This document shows positions 7,861 to 16,450 of a stretch of 64,000 bases of DNA, piece by piece. A model generated the notes under the pieces. It made no database searches. It was not told the DNA's origin and saw nothing but the letters and a program-made list of their open reading frames with translations. How positions within the stretch are numbered: position 1 is the stretch's first letter; every line of letters begins with the position of its first letter. The stretch is from Lewinella sp. 4G2 (GTDB taxonomy: Bacteria > Bacteroidota > Bacteroidia > Chitinophagales > Saprospiraceae), in assembly GCF_001625015.1 (NCBI RefSeq), contig NZ_LVWJ02000014.1, forward strand, positions 1,674,001 through 1,738,000. The letters run 5' to 3'. A program made the translations under genes and the position numbers.

Positions 7861-9225
7861 GTGTTCTATAATCGTACTCAGGAAATAGAGAGACTGACCC
7901 GGGCGTTGGCCAGGGAGCGGAAGCAGTTTATCGTGTTGTACGGTAGGCGGCGCTGCGGGAAGTCTACTTTGTTGCGCAAGTTTTTGGGAGCGAAAGATGT
8001 GTACTACCTAGCTTCTCAGAGTGAGCAGACCCTCCAATTGGCAGCCTTTCGCCAGTTGCTGGCGGAACGCATTCCAGCGTTTGCGCACGCTAATTTTACG
8101 GATTGGAACGCCCTGCTGCATTTTCTGAATAGCCAGGTTACCGAGCGTTTTACGCTGGTGATTGACGAATTCCCCTACCTCGTAAGGGCAGCGCCCGATC
8201 TACCCAGCATTATCCAGCGCTTGGTCGACGACCGGGCAAAACTGAAGTTTGACATCATCCTTTGCGGATCGTCCCAGCAGATGATGCAGGGTCTTGTCCT
8301 TTCGGGAACGGCGCCGCTTTACGGCCGGGCGGATGAGGTACTGAAGATTGATCCCCTGGCAGCTGGATGGCTACTCGATCACCTGCCCGGGCAGACTGCC
8401 GATCAGCTTATTACGGAATTTTCGACCTGGGGCGGCGTGCCGCGCTACTGGGAACTCCGCAGTGATTATCCCGATTACGATTCAGCCGTTGCGGAACTAG
8501 TGCTCAGCCCCGACGGAGTATTGCGTAACGAGCCCGCCCGTTTGCTGCTTGATGACCTACGGGACCCTACGGGTGCCCTTTCTCTGCTGTACTTGATTGC
8601 AAACGGTGTGCACCGCCCTTCGGAGTTGGGTGCGCGGCTGAATAAACCTGCTACCGATCTATCTCGCCCACTCAAAAAGCTGATTGACCTTGGTTACGTG
8701 GAACGCGAAAGTCCGTTTAAAGCAAAATCGAAGCACCGCAAGGGGAATCTTTACAAAGTGAAAGATTCCTTCATTCGCTTTTACTTTCAGTACGTGCAAC
8801 CTAACCTCTCGAATTTACAGGTCGATAATTCGGCCCGTCTCTGGCAGCAATTAAAAGTGAATTTACCACTGTTCGTAAGCCACGAGTTTGAGCGCATGGC
8901 CAGAGTCGCCGTGACGCAGGGTGAACTTGGTAAGGACTTTTTCTTTACCCAGCGTTGGTGGGGTAAGGGAAAAAATGGGAAGCCGATGGAAATTGATCTA
9001 GTGGGTGAATCTCTCGATAAAACTAAGCTACTCGTTGGCGAATGCAAATGGTCCACCGTAAAAGCACCGGATACACTTAATGCCGATTTGCTAAGCAAGG
9101 CCACTCAGCTACCATTTTATCACGGCCAGGAGTTAATCCCGGTGCTCATCGCGAAAAATTTCGCTCACCCACCAAAATGCTTTCACCTCGGCGCTGAGGA
9201 AGTACTGACGTTATTACGGAAGTAA
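7861..9225 (+). CDS. AAA ATPase with C-terminal nuclease-like domain (DUF234-type)
   Basis: 454 aa starting at GTG (read as Met-Phe-Tyr-Asn-Arg). This start matches the MEFYGRE start of the paralogue at 26809. Walker A is GRRRCGKST at 28-36 and Walker B is LVIDEF near residue 100. A winged-helix region follows the ATPase. The C-terminus carries EIDLVGE...VGECKW, the D-(E)xK spacing of PD-(D/E)xK nuclease-like folds. Members of this archaeal/bacterial ATPase family are numerous and mostly uncharacterised. The gene stands alone behind a palindromic upstream region, so it may be self-regulated. Confidence 0.8.
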   Translation: MFYNRTQEIERLTRALARERKQFIVLYGRRRCGKSTLLRKFLGAKDVYYLASQSEQTLQLAAFRQLLAERIPAFAHANFTDWNALLHFLNSQVTERFTLVIDEFPYLVRAAPDLPSIIQRLVDDRAKLKFDIILCGSSQQMMQGLVLSGTAPLYGRADEVLKIDPLAAGWLLDHLPGQTADQLITEFSTWGGVPRYWELRSDYPDYDSAVAELVLSPDGVLRNEPARLLLDDLRDPTGALSLLYLIANGVHRPSELGARLNKPATDLSRPLKKLIDLGYVERESPFKAKSKHRKGNLYKVKDSFIRFYFQYVQPNLSNLQVDNSARLWQQLKVNLPLFVSHEFERMARVAVTQGELGKDFFFTQRWWGKGKNGKPMEIDLVGESLDKTKLLVGECKWSTVKAPDTLNADLLSKATQLPFYHGQELIPVLIAKNFAHPPKCFHLGAEEVLTLLRK

Positions 9226-9253
9226 ACATCCAAGATTAATAACCCATATCGAT

Positions 9254-10255
9254 ATGCAAAACCAACAACAACTCCTAAAAAACCGCCCCACCGGCCTGCC
9301 CGACGAAAACACCTGGGAGCTCGTCACCACGGAAGTTCCCGAACTGCGGGAGGGCCAAATCCTCGTCCGAAACCACTACGTTTCCCTCGACCCTGCGATG
9401 CGCGGCTGGATGAACGACCGCAAATCCTACATCGAGCCCGTGGCCATCGGCGACGTGATGCGGGCCGGTAGCGTGGGGGAGGTCATTAAAGTCAATAAGC
9501 ATCCGAGTTTCAAGGTGGGTGACGTCGTGACGGGGTGGGGCGGCGTCCAGGAATACCACGTATCCGACGGCAGCGGCTATTACCCGGTCGATACCCGCCT
9601 GGCGCCCATGGAAACCTACATTGGCACCCTCGGCATGCCGGGCCTGACGGCCTACTTCGGTATCCTGGAAGTCGGAGAACTGAAGGAGGGCGACGTTGTC
9701 CTCGTTTCCGGCGCGGCGGGCGCGGTGGGTAGCGTGGTTGGGCAGATCGCCAAACTCAAAAATTGCACCGTCATCGGCATCGCCGGCGGCCCCGAAAAGT
9801 GCGCTTACCTAACGGAAGAACTCGGCTTCGATGGGGCCATCGACTACAAAAACGACAACCTGTACGCCGGCCTCAAAAAGTATTGTCCCAAAGGCATCGA
9901 TATTTATTTTGATAACGTAGGTGGCGACATCCTCGATGCGGCCCTCACCAAACTGCGGATGAATGCCCGCGTCGTCATCTGCGGCGCCATCAGCCAGTAC
10001 AACAACACGACGCCCATTAAAGGCCCAAGTAATTACCTGAACCTACTCGTCACCCGCAGCACCATGAAGGGCATGGTCGTTTTCGATCACGCGAAAGGAT
10101 ACGCTGCCGCCGCCAGACAAATGGGCCAGTGGATGGCGGAAGGGAAATTGAAAAGCCGCGAAGATGTGTACGAAGGGATCGAAAATTTTCGGGAGACATT
10201 TTTGCGGTTGTTTTCGGGGGAGAAGATGGGGAAGTTGGTGTTGAAGATTGTTTGA
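9254..10255 (+). CDS. NADP-dependent medium-chain oxidoreductase (PTGR/CurA-like)
   Basis: 333 aa, the usual length for zinc-independent medium-chain reductases of the prostaglandin/leukotriene B4 reductase and CurA group. It has the N-terminal NRPTGLPDE element, LDPAMRGWM, the nucleotide-binding GAAGAVGSVVGQIAKL loop near 150-165, and DNVGGDILD near 225. No zinc ligands are seen. Such enzymes reduce alpha,beta-unsaturated ketones and aldehydes with NADPH in the cytoplasm. It starts 28 bp after the ATPase gene, but a functional link is not apparent. Confidence 0.88.
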   Translation: MQNQQQLLKNRPTGLPDENTWELVTTEVPELREGQILVRNHYVSLDPAMRGWMNDRKSYIEPVAIGDVMRAGSVGEVIKVNKHPSFKVGDVVTGWGGVQEYHVSDGSGYYPVDTRLAPMETYIGTLGMPGLTAYFGILEVGELKEGDVVLVSGAAGAVGSVVGQIAKLKNCTVIGIAGGPEKCAYLTEELGFDGAIDYKNDNLYAGLKKYCPKGIDIYFDNVGGDILDAALTKLRMNARVVICGAISQYNNTTPIKGPSNYLNLLVTRSTMKGMVVFDHAKGYAAAARQMGQWMAEGKLKSREDVYEGIENFRETFLRLFSGEKMGKLVLKIV

Positions 10256-10266
10256 TGACTTTAGAC

Positions 10267-10442
10267 GTTAGATTTTGGATTTTAGATGGGATGCCTGATA
10301 ATTTGGTAGCACTTTTTCAGTACGAAGACATTATCCGGAGACCCGACCTCCGGTCGGGTAGTACTGCCAAATGAAGGGTTGTACAATTTTTTAAAATCTA
10401 TTAACCAATAAAACAAATCACCCGACCGGAGGTCGGGTCTCC
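10267..10442. repeat. Intergenic composite repeat, copy 1
   Basis: Starts with a 32-bp unit (10267-10298) found exactly again at 10829-10860. It contains two 23-bp inverted arms, GGAGACCCGACCTCCGGTCG... at 10337-10359 and its reverse complement at 10420-10442. Each arm holds the self-complementary core CCCGACCTCCGGTCGGG. The arms could form a long hairpin. The element fills the gap between the reductase and the small membrane-protein gene. Confidence 0.85.
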
Positions 10443-10536
10443 AGCTCCTACAAAATTCTGCACTAATAATTTTGTAGCTTTACCTAGCGTTTTCTTAAGC
10501 ACTATTTGATAAGTTTAACCCAAGACCGAAGCCCTG

Positions 10537-10809
10537 ATGTACGACTACCGCCTAGCCTATTTCTACAATCTTTCTATCACTGTTCTCCTCGGCATGTACG
10601 TATTTTCACGTATATCCACCGTCATCAAGTTTCCTGACGATCCTTATCGTAATATAGTGTATCTGATTGCAGCACTTCCGTCCGCCATCGCTGCGTATCA
10701 CTTCTGGCAACAATATCAGGAGCGGCGGGAGTTGTCCGTACGGGAGGGGGTGTTTATTCTTACAGCGGTGCAGATTGCTACGAATATGATTGGTTGGTTT
10801 TTGCGGTGA
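10537..10809 (+). CDS. Small membrane protein, unknown function
   Basis: 90 aa with three hydrophobic segments (about 8-27, 37-56 and 70-88) and a charged, tyrosine-containing loop (WQQYQERREL). I do not recognise the family. A TAnnTTTG-like element (TAATTTTG, 10467-10474) lies 62 bp upstream. The gene is bracketed by two copies of the same composite repeat, so it may have moved or been duplicated as a unit, or the repeats may simply insulate it. Its open frame and hydrophobic pattern support a real gene; function unknown. Confidence 0.6.
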   Translation: MYDYRLAYFYNLSITVLLGMYVFSRISTVIKFPDDPYRNIVYLIAALPSAIAAYHFWQQYQERRELSVREGVFILTAVQIATNMIGWFLR

Positions 10810-10828
10810 AATAAGAGGGATGTTAGAG

Positions 10829-11028
10829 GTTAGATTTTGGATTTTAGATGGGATGCCTGAATCCCCTGGAAGTTATCCTTCCCTTAACCGTGGTAGTGAT
10901 TTTAGCGGTAGAAAGCGTGATACGGAGACCCGACCTCTGGTCGGGTTAAACTGCCGTGAGATAGGTCCTATATTTTTGAATATAAATAATTGAAAAAAAT
11001 AATCAACCCGACCGGAGGTCGGGTCTCC
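10829..11028. repeat. Intergenic composite repeat, copy 2
   Basis: Second copy of the element at 10267-10442: the same 32-bp leader (10829-10860), one 23-bp arm at 10924-10946 (one base changed) and the inverted arm at 11006-11028. The latter ends 20 bp before the argH stop, so the hairpin may double as the argH terminator. Spacing between the arms is conserved (~60 bp) although the spacer sequence differs. Confidence 0.85.
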
Positions 11029-11048
11029 AAAATTGTCTCCAAACCGGG

Positions 11049-12386
11049 CTACAAAAGATTTTCCAACGCTTTAGCACTCCGCTCAAAATCAAACGAAGCC
11101 AACACCGCTTCTCGCTTTGCCGCAATCCGTTCATTTCCCAAATTCCCCAAACTGCCCAAGTGGGTATGTTTCAACTCCGTAGGCGGCACAAAAGTGCCCG
11201 CTTCAATATCCCGACCCACCTGCGTATACGCATCTCGGAAAGGCACGCCTTGCAGCACCAAATTATTGACGGCTTCGACGGAATAGAGGTAAACGTAACG
11301 CGGGTCCGTCGGGAGTTCTTGGGCGCTGACGCGGGTGCGCGGTAAAGCGTAGCGCACCATGGATAGACAATCCTCCAATTGGTCGAGGGCGGGGAAGATG
11401 GCTTCCTTCAGCAACTGGAACTCCCGGTGGTAACCGGAGGGTAAGTTCCCCGTCAATTGCGCCATCTGCGCCGGAAGGGTCTGAAGGAGGTTGCACCGGC
11501 CACGAATGAGCTCAAACACATCTGGATTCTTCTTGTGCGGCATGATGCTGGAGCCCGTCGTCAACTCATTGGGGAGTTGGAGGAAGCCGAAGTTCTGGCT
11601 ACTGTAGAGGCACACGTCCATGGCCAACTTCCCCAGGGTTTGGGCGACGCCCGCAATGCCGAAGGCCGTCACCAACTCGGATTTGCCCCGGCCCATTTGC
11701 GCCGCCACGACGTTGACGACCGGGCTCGAAAAACCGAGGAGCTCCGTCGTCCGGTCCCGATCCAGGGGGAAGCTGGAGCCGTAGCCCGCGGCGGAGCCAA
11801 GGGGGTTTTGGTCCACCACGTCGTAGATGCCCGTCCAGAGTTTGAGGTCGTCGACCAGGGCCTCTGCGTAGGCCCCGAACCAAAGGCCAAAACTCGATAC
11901 CATCGCCACCTGCAGGTGGGTGTAACCGGGGATGAGCTTGTCTTTGTGCTCCTCGCTTAATTCGGTGAGGGTTTGGCTGAGCTCCCCCGTCAGTTCCACG
12001 ATGCCCTGAATGCGGTGGCGGAAGTAAAGGCGGAGGTCCACCAGCACTTGGTCGTTACGGCTCCGTCCGGAGTGAATCTTCTTGCCATCGTCGCCGAGGG
12101 CCCGCGTGAGCAACATCTCCACCTGGCTGTGGACGTCCTCCACACCCTCCTCAATGGTGAATTGGCCGGAGGCGGCGTCCTGATATAGTGCTTGCAACTT
12201 CTCCCGGCACCTGCGTGCAGCGCCCTCGTCCAACAGACCGACTTCGGAAAGCATTTGGATGTGCGCTAACGATCCGAGGATGTCGAACGGCGCCAGCTCC
12301 AGGTCGAGTTCGCGGTCGCGGCCGATGGTGAAGTCGGCGATGCGTTGGTCGAGGTCGTAGTCTTTTTCCCAGAGTTTGGTGGCCAT
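11049..12386 (-). CDS. argH: Argininosuccinate lyase
   Basis: 445 aa from the ATG at 12386 (MATKLWEKDYDLDQRI), chosen over an upstream in-frame ATG because homologues begin here. It converts argininosuccinate to arginine and fumarate in the cytoplasm. Visible signatures are SGRSRND (106-112), THLQ with catalytic His157, and the fumarase-superfamily loop GSSIMPHKKNP (278-288). No other arg genes are adjacent. Two dispersed-repeat copies fall inside the gene: a good match at 11322-11338, read as TRVSA near the C-terminal domain, and a one-base-insertion variant at 12207-12224. Confidence 0.96.
   Translation of the reverse strand: MATKLWEKDYDLDQRIADFTIGRDRELDLELAPFDILGSLAHIQMLSEVGLLDEGAARRCREKLQALYQDAASGQFTIEEGVEDVHSQVEMLLTRALGDDGKKIHSGRSRNDQVLVDLRLYFRHRIQGIVELTGELSQTLTELSEEHKDKLIPGYTHLQVAMVSSFGLWFGAYAEALVDDLKLWTGIYDVVDQNPLGSAAGYGSSFPLDRDRTTELLGFSSPVVNVVAAQMGRGKSELVTAFGIAGVAQTLGKLAMDVCLYSSQNFGFLQLPNELTTGSSIMPHKKNPDVFELIRGRCNLLQTLPAQMAQLTGNLPSGYHREFQLLKEAIFPALDQLEDCLSMVRYALPRTRVSAQELPTDPRYVYLYSVEAVNNLVLQGVPFRDAYTQVGRDIEAGTFVPPTELKHTHLGSLGNLGNERIAAKREAVLASFDFERSAKALENLL
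11322..11338 (+). repeat. Dispersed 17-bp repeat, in argH
   Basis: GGCGCTGACGCGGGTGC, exact to consensus; antisense to argH, encodes TRVSA. Confidence 0.8.
12207..12224 (-). repeat. Dispersed repeat variant in argH
   Basis: GCACCTGCGTGCAGCGCC: consensus with one inserted base. It may be a coincidence of coding sequence. Confidence 0.4.
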
Positions 12387-12426
12387 AGCGGTAGCGTTGA
12401 GTGGCCACGAAGGTAGGAAATAGAGA

Positions 12427-12458
12427 AGCCGCCCGGCCAAATGATGACACGGGCGGCT
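12427..12458 (-). terminator. Hairpin between T9SS gene and argH
   Basis: AGCCGCCC (12427-12434) pairs with GGGCGGCT (12451-12458) in the gap downstream of the T9SS gene. The stem is G/C-rich but the following bases are only moderately T-rich, so it is a candidate terminator only. Confidence 0.4.
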
Positions 12459-12487
12459 CCGATAAATTTAGCCGGTAACTGGAGGCG

Positions 12488-14467
12488 CTAGCGCTTCACA
12501 AAACGCTGGACGCTGCGCTCGCCGGTGGGCGTGCGGACTTCCAGCAGGTAAGCACCGGGGCGCAGGCTACTCAGGTCGATATCGTTGCCAGCCACGGGGA
12601 CGGCAACGACCTGGCCGAAGCCGTTGTAGATCGTCAATTCGCCGGCGGGGCCGCGGTATTGCATCCGGTCCGTAGCGGGGTTGGGATAGAGGGAAACTGC
12701 CGCTTGCGCCACCTCGCTGCGGAGGGTGACGACTTTAGAAAAGGCGGTCGTGCCGTCGAAGTCAACCTGGCGGAGGCGGTAGTAATGCACGGAGCCCGTG
12801 GGGTTGGCGTGCTCGAAAGTGTACTCGTTGACGGAGGAAGCTTCAACCGCGCCGGTTACCCGCCCGATCGGAGCGAAGGTGGCACCGTCGGTGCTGTACT
12901 CGACGTCGAAGTAATCGTTATCCAACTCGGAGGCGGTCGTCCATTCGAGCAAGGAAGCCCCTTTACTCAGCGTCCGGCCACGGAATTCCGTCAGTTCAAC
13001 GGGGAGGACGGCGTCGTTGCACGACACTACTTCCGTGCCCGGTACTTCACTAGCATCGTTGGCGCAGTAGACGGCGATGTTATCGATAGCGATGTCTTCT
13101 CCGACGGTATTGATGGAGTCGACCTCGATACGAATATCCACCGTAGTAGCGCCGGGGGGCGGGGCCAGGGCGAAGCAGTATTTGGTAAAGGTTTCGTTGA
13201 TGACTGGGCCTTCTCCACCTCCCTCGTTGCAACCCGTGTCGAAAGCGGGCGGTGAATCCGTACCGTTGGAGGATTGCAGGCCAGTCACGCGCAGCTCCGT
13301 TCCGTCGTCAAACGTAGTGTAAACGTAGAGGTTTGAACTGCCATCCCAAGAGTCAAATACACCCGCATTGCTTTGCTCGACGGCGCTGGCGGATTCGGCG
13401 AAGTCCATACAGAGGTACACCATGTTGGTGCAGGACGTGATGTCGATACCGGCAACCGAAAGGAAACCGCCGGGAGGGCCACCACAGGCATTATCCGCGT
13501 CGCGCGCGCCGAAGAAACTGCCGTCAGCGTTATTGTAAGTGTAATTGCTGTTGATGTTGTCGCCACCGCAGGGGCCACCGTCAAGGCAAACCACGCCAAA
13601 GTAGTCGTTGCTATTAACTCTGCTGCAGGCGGGGTCGATGGTAAAGGGCGTGCTCGCGGAGCCATCAAAGTCTTCCAGATAGATCGGCCCGGCGCCGGAT
13701 ACGAAGGGCGTACAGGCATCCAGCAACGTGCCGGGGAGGGTGCCCGGATCAGTGGTGCAGTGGACGCTGATGTCGTCGATGGCAATATCCTCCCCCTGAG
13801 TGTTCAGCTCGCCAAAGGTGAACTCAAGATCGAGGGCCGACCCCGTAGTGGGCAACTCGAAACAGTAGTTGGTGAAGGTGGCCGTCACCTCCGGCTCGCC
13901 GGGGTCGTCGGCGCGGCCGTCACAGTTGACGTCGATGCCCGGGCGGGTATCCGAATTGGTGAACGCCTGAATGGCGGTGACGTCGGTCAGGTTCGCACCA
14001 TCCACGCCGGCCCGGACGAAGACGTAGGACGCGGCATCCCAGGTGTCTTCCCGCATGTTGGAGTTGCTGTATTCGGAACCATTAGCCCCGTCCATGTTAC
14101 GGGTCTCCGCCACGGTGAAGCAGAGGTAAAGGACGTTGGTCGCCCCACCGCAGGAGGTGATGTCGATGTCCGTAAAGCTGAGTAGTTCACCGGCCAGATC
14201 CACCGAACAGCCGGGGGCGGAATCCATGTCGCGGACACCAAAGAAAGTGCCGCTGGCGGCCCCGTAGACGAAGTCGGACCGGACGGGATTACTACAACTG
14301 CCCCCGTTCTCACACACGAGGCCGAAGTAGTCGTTATTATCCATCGTGCAGCTCATGTCGAAAGCTGGCGGATTGGTGGTATTGGCCCCGTCGAAGTCCT
14401 CCGTCCAAATTTGAGCGGAGAGGAAGAGGGGAAAGAAGCATAGAAGAGCAAGTAGAGTTCGTAGCAT
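12488..14467 (-). CDS. T9SS-secreted protein with duplicated DFDG domain
   Basis: 659 aa from the ATG at 14467, which opens a signal peptide (MLRTLLALLCFFPLFLSAQ). Two repeats of ~220 residues follow. Each has an EDFDG start, a NDYFG-VC-GG element, FFG-RD-D, and ends in EDIAIDNI-VYC; they look like lectin/jelly-roll surface domains rich in Cys and Asp. A linker PVELTEFRGR leads into a fibronectin-like segment (WTTASELDNDYFDVEYS) and a type A sorting tail (SLYPNPATDRM to FVKR). Likely a cell-surface adhesin or binding protein. No catalytic motif was recognised. Confidence 0.85.
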   Translation of the reverse strand: MLRTLLALLCFFPLFLSAQIWTEDFDGANTTNPPAFDMSCTMDNNDYFGLVCENGGSCSNPVRSDFVYGAASGTFFGVRDMDSAPGCSVDLAGELLSFTDIDITSCGGATNVLYLCFTVAETRNMDGANGSEYSNSNMREDTWDAASYVFVRAGVDGANLTDVTAIQAFTNSDTRPGIDVNCDGRADDPGEPEVTATFTNYCFELPTTGSALDLEFTFGELNTQGEDIAIDDISVHCTTDPGTLPGTLLDACTPFVSGAGPIYLEDFDGSASTPFTIDPACSRVNSNDYFGVVCLDGGPCGGDNINSNYTYNNADGSFFGARDADNACGGPPGGFLSVAGIDITSCTNMVYLCMDFAESASAVEQSNAGVFDSWDGSSNLYVYTTFDDGTELRVTGLQSSNGTDSPPAFDTGCNEGGGEGPVINETFTKYCFALAPPPGATTVDIRIEVDSINTVGEDIAIDNIAVYCANDASEVPGTEVVSCNDAVLPVELTEFRGRTLSKGASLLEWTTASELDNDYFDVEYSTDGATFAPIGRVTGAVEASSVNEYTFEHANPTGSVHYYRLRQVDFDGTTAFSKVVTLRSEVAQAAVSLYPNPATDRMQYRGPAGELTIYNGFGQVVAVPVAGNDIDLSSLRPGAYLLEVRTPTGERSVQRFVKR

Positions 14468-14676
14468 AATCGAAGTTAGGTTGATCGCCAAAGGACGAAT
14501 GAAATCGATTGTAATATATAACGGTTTCATTTACAGACAGGCAGAGAGCGACTTGTTAGATAATTTTAGTCCTTCCGGTGGATGATTTACCCCCCTTAAA
14601 CGAATTTCTGCTCTTTCTGAGCCGATCGAACTCTAAGTCACTGGCTACCGCTTTACTAAGTACAGAACCGGTGCCA

Positions 14677-15828
14677 ATGAACCAATTACACGATGCTCCC
14701 CATGTCAGTGCCCAGTTACCCCTGGACCACGCGGAGGAGCCCATCAGCCAATCCGTAGCCCCACCGGTTGCTACATTTACTCAGCGCGCAAATACCATCG
14801 GCCGGCCCGCCAAATTGTGGAAACCCAAGCACGTCTACTTCACGGCCGCCGCCTGGGAGGAAGAGCACGGCCGCCGCATTGCGGAACGGTTGGATCAACT
14901 TGGCGTCAACTACGAGCGCCTGAGCAAGAATCGGTTGCCCCGGCTAAAGGGCAACACGGTGCGGGAGACCTACCAAAAATCCAAGAACACCCTCGCCATC
15001 GTGAACGCGCCCCCGAGTGCAATGCGCCTGACGCCCATCCCGCCTTCCGCCGACTGGCAATTCCACCTCGCGAAGGGCTGCCCGGCGCACTGTCAGTATT
15101 GCTACCTGGCAGGAAGCCTGCCGGGTGCACCGATCACTCGTGTGTACGGCAACCTGGAACAGATCCTGGAGAACAACGTGAACTACATTCAACCTGGGGA
15201 AGGAACGACCAGCTTTGAAGCCAGCTGCTACACCGATCCACTCGGTTTAGAGCACCTTACCGGTTCCCTCAGCCGGACGATCGAATGGTTCGGTACCCAG
15301 CCCCAGGCGACCCTGCGTTGGGTGACGAAGTACGACGACGTCACCCCACTCCTCGGTCTGACCCACAATGGCCACACCCGGAGCCGCATCAGCCTCAATG
15401 CCGAGTGGGTCACCCGCCGCTTGGAGGGTGGCACTGCTGATCTTACGGCCCGCATCGAGGCCCTCCGCCGTCTTTGTGGCGCAGGCTATAAAGTAGGTAT
15501 CGTGCTCGCTCCCATCATGCCCTTCCCCGGTTGGCAGGAGAGCTACGTCGAGGTGCTCGACCGCACTCAGGAAGCAGTAGGGGAGGGGTGCGACGTTACC
15601 TTCGAACTCATCACCCACCGCTTCACCCCCGGCTCCAAACAGGTGCTATTAGATTGGTACCCCAACACGAAGTTGGACCTGAGCGAAGAGGGGCGGCGCA
15701 AGAAGTTTAATAAATTCGGTGGCCACAAATTCGTCTATCAGAAAGAGCAGTTAGGCGAGCTCAAAGAATGGATGTACCGGGAGATCGGTGCCCGCTTTGG
15801 GGAGGAGACAATTCTTTACTTTACCTAG
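14677..15828 (+). CDS. splB: Spore photolyase-family radical SAM protein
   Basis: 383 aa from the ATG at 14677; a GTG 33 codons upstream is an alternative start. The 4Fe-4S radical-SAM motif is CPAHCQYC (Cys135, 139, 142), followed by Tyr141 and Tyr143 as in Bacillus SplB. FEASCYTDPLGLEHL carries Cys184, equivalent to the hydrogen-donor Cys141 of B. subtilis SplB. The C-terminus ends in YFT as in SplB. The enzyme reverses the thymine dimer 5-thyminyl-5,6-dihydrothymine. All active-site residues are kept, although this group does not sporulate. The 3' end overlaps the convergent Uma2 gene by 4 bp. Confidence 0.85.
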   Translation: MNQLHDAPHVSAQLPLDHAEEPISQSVAPPVATFTQRANTIGRPAKLWKPKHVYFTAAAWEEEHGRRIAERLDQLGVNYERLSKNRLPRLKGNTVRETYQKSKNTLAIVNAPPSAMRLTPIPPSADWQFHLAKGCPAHCQYCYLAGSLPGAPITRVYGNLEQILENNVNYIQPGEGTTSFEASCYTDPLGLEHLTGSLSRTIEWFGTQPQATLRWVTKYDDVTPLLGLTHNGHTRSRISLNAEWVTRRLEGGTADLTARIEALRRLCGAGYKVGIVLAPIMPFPGWQESYVEVLDRTQEAVGEGCDVTFELITHRFTPGSKQVLLDWYPNTKLDLSEEGRRKKFNKFGGHKFVYQKEQLGELKEWMYREIGARFGEETILYFT

Positions 15829-16430
15829 GAAAGTAGGCGCAAGTCAAATTCAAAACCGGGGAGCACGTCTTCGCCGGTGATGGTTTGGTTGAGCGGGGAA
15901 ACGATCTTGACGGAGCTATCGGCCCGGTAGATCCAGAGCTTATCCGCATCGACGTCGATGAGCCAGGCCAGTTTTACGCCGTTAGCGATCCAGGTTGTGC
16001 GCATCCGCAAATCATTCACAAATCCTGAGCGCGTTGGATCAACGACCTCTACGACGAAGTCAGGTACTAGACCGGCGAATTTAGTTAACTCGGTCCAGGA
16101 TATCGATGCCATCGTTTCTACTGATACGTACGTTACCGATGCTGTTCTTACGGAGGTATCTGGAAGGGTAAAACCAGCTTTACTACCGAATGCCTGGCCA
16201 CCGTGCTGACGACAGTACATGGTAAGATCCGCAGCCACTGCTGCCACAGCTGATCCAGTCTTCGTAAAGACCGGCGTGCTGATTATTATAGAGCCATTTT
16301 CGTTCCGCTCACAAAATATATCCGGATGCTCAGCGCAGAAATTCCAAAAATCTTCCTCCGAGAATTGTTTCGTGGTGCGCAGTGGATAACAGGCCAAAGG
16401 AAGATCAGCGCAATACGTTGGTGAGGTCAT
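15825..16430 (-). CDS. Uma2-family (DUF820) PD-(D/E)xK-like protein
   Basis: 201 aa. It shows the family layout: N-terminal TTKQFSEEDFWNFCAEHPD, SPxF-like ISTPVFTKTGS, a central GLVPDFVVEVVDP with the acidic PD...E pair, and GVKLAWLIDVDADKLWIY. Uma2 proteins are predicted restriction-like endonucleases whose biological role is mostly unknown; they are abundant in Cyanobacteria and occur in Bacteroidota. It converges on splB with a 4-bp overlap of the stop codons and has no obvious partner gene. Confidence 0.75.
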   Translation of the reverse strand: MTSPTYCADLPLACYPLRTTKQFSEEDFWNFCAEHPDIFCERNENGSIIISTPVFTKTGSAVAAVAADLTMYCRQHGGQAFGSKAGFTLPDTSVRTASVTYVSVETMASISWTELTKFAGLVPDFVVEVVDPTRSGFVNDLRMRTTWIANGVKLAWLIDVDADKLWIYRADSSVKIVSPLNQTITGEDVLPGFEFDLRLLS

Positions 16431-16450
16431 ACTTGTAAGTTAGGAACTCC

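Noticed and set aside
13373..14185. 270-codon open frame antisense to the T9SS protein gene
   Set aside because: No recognisable domain; the opposite strand encodes duplicated domains and a sorting tail.
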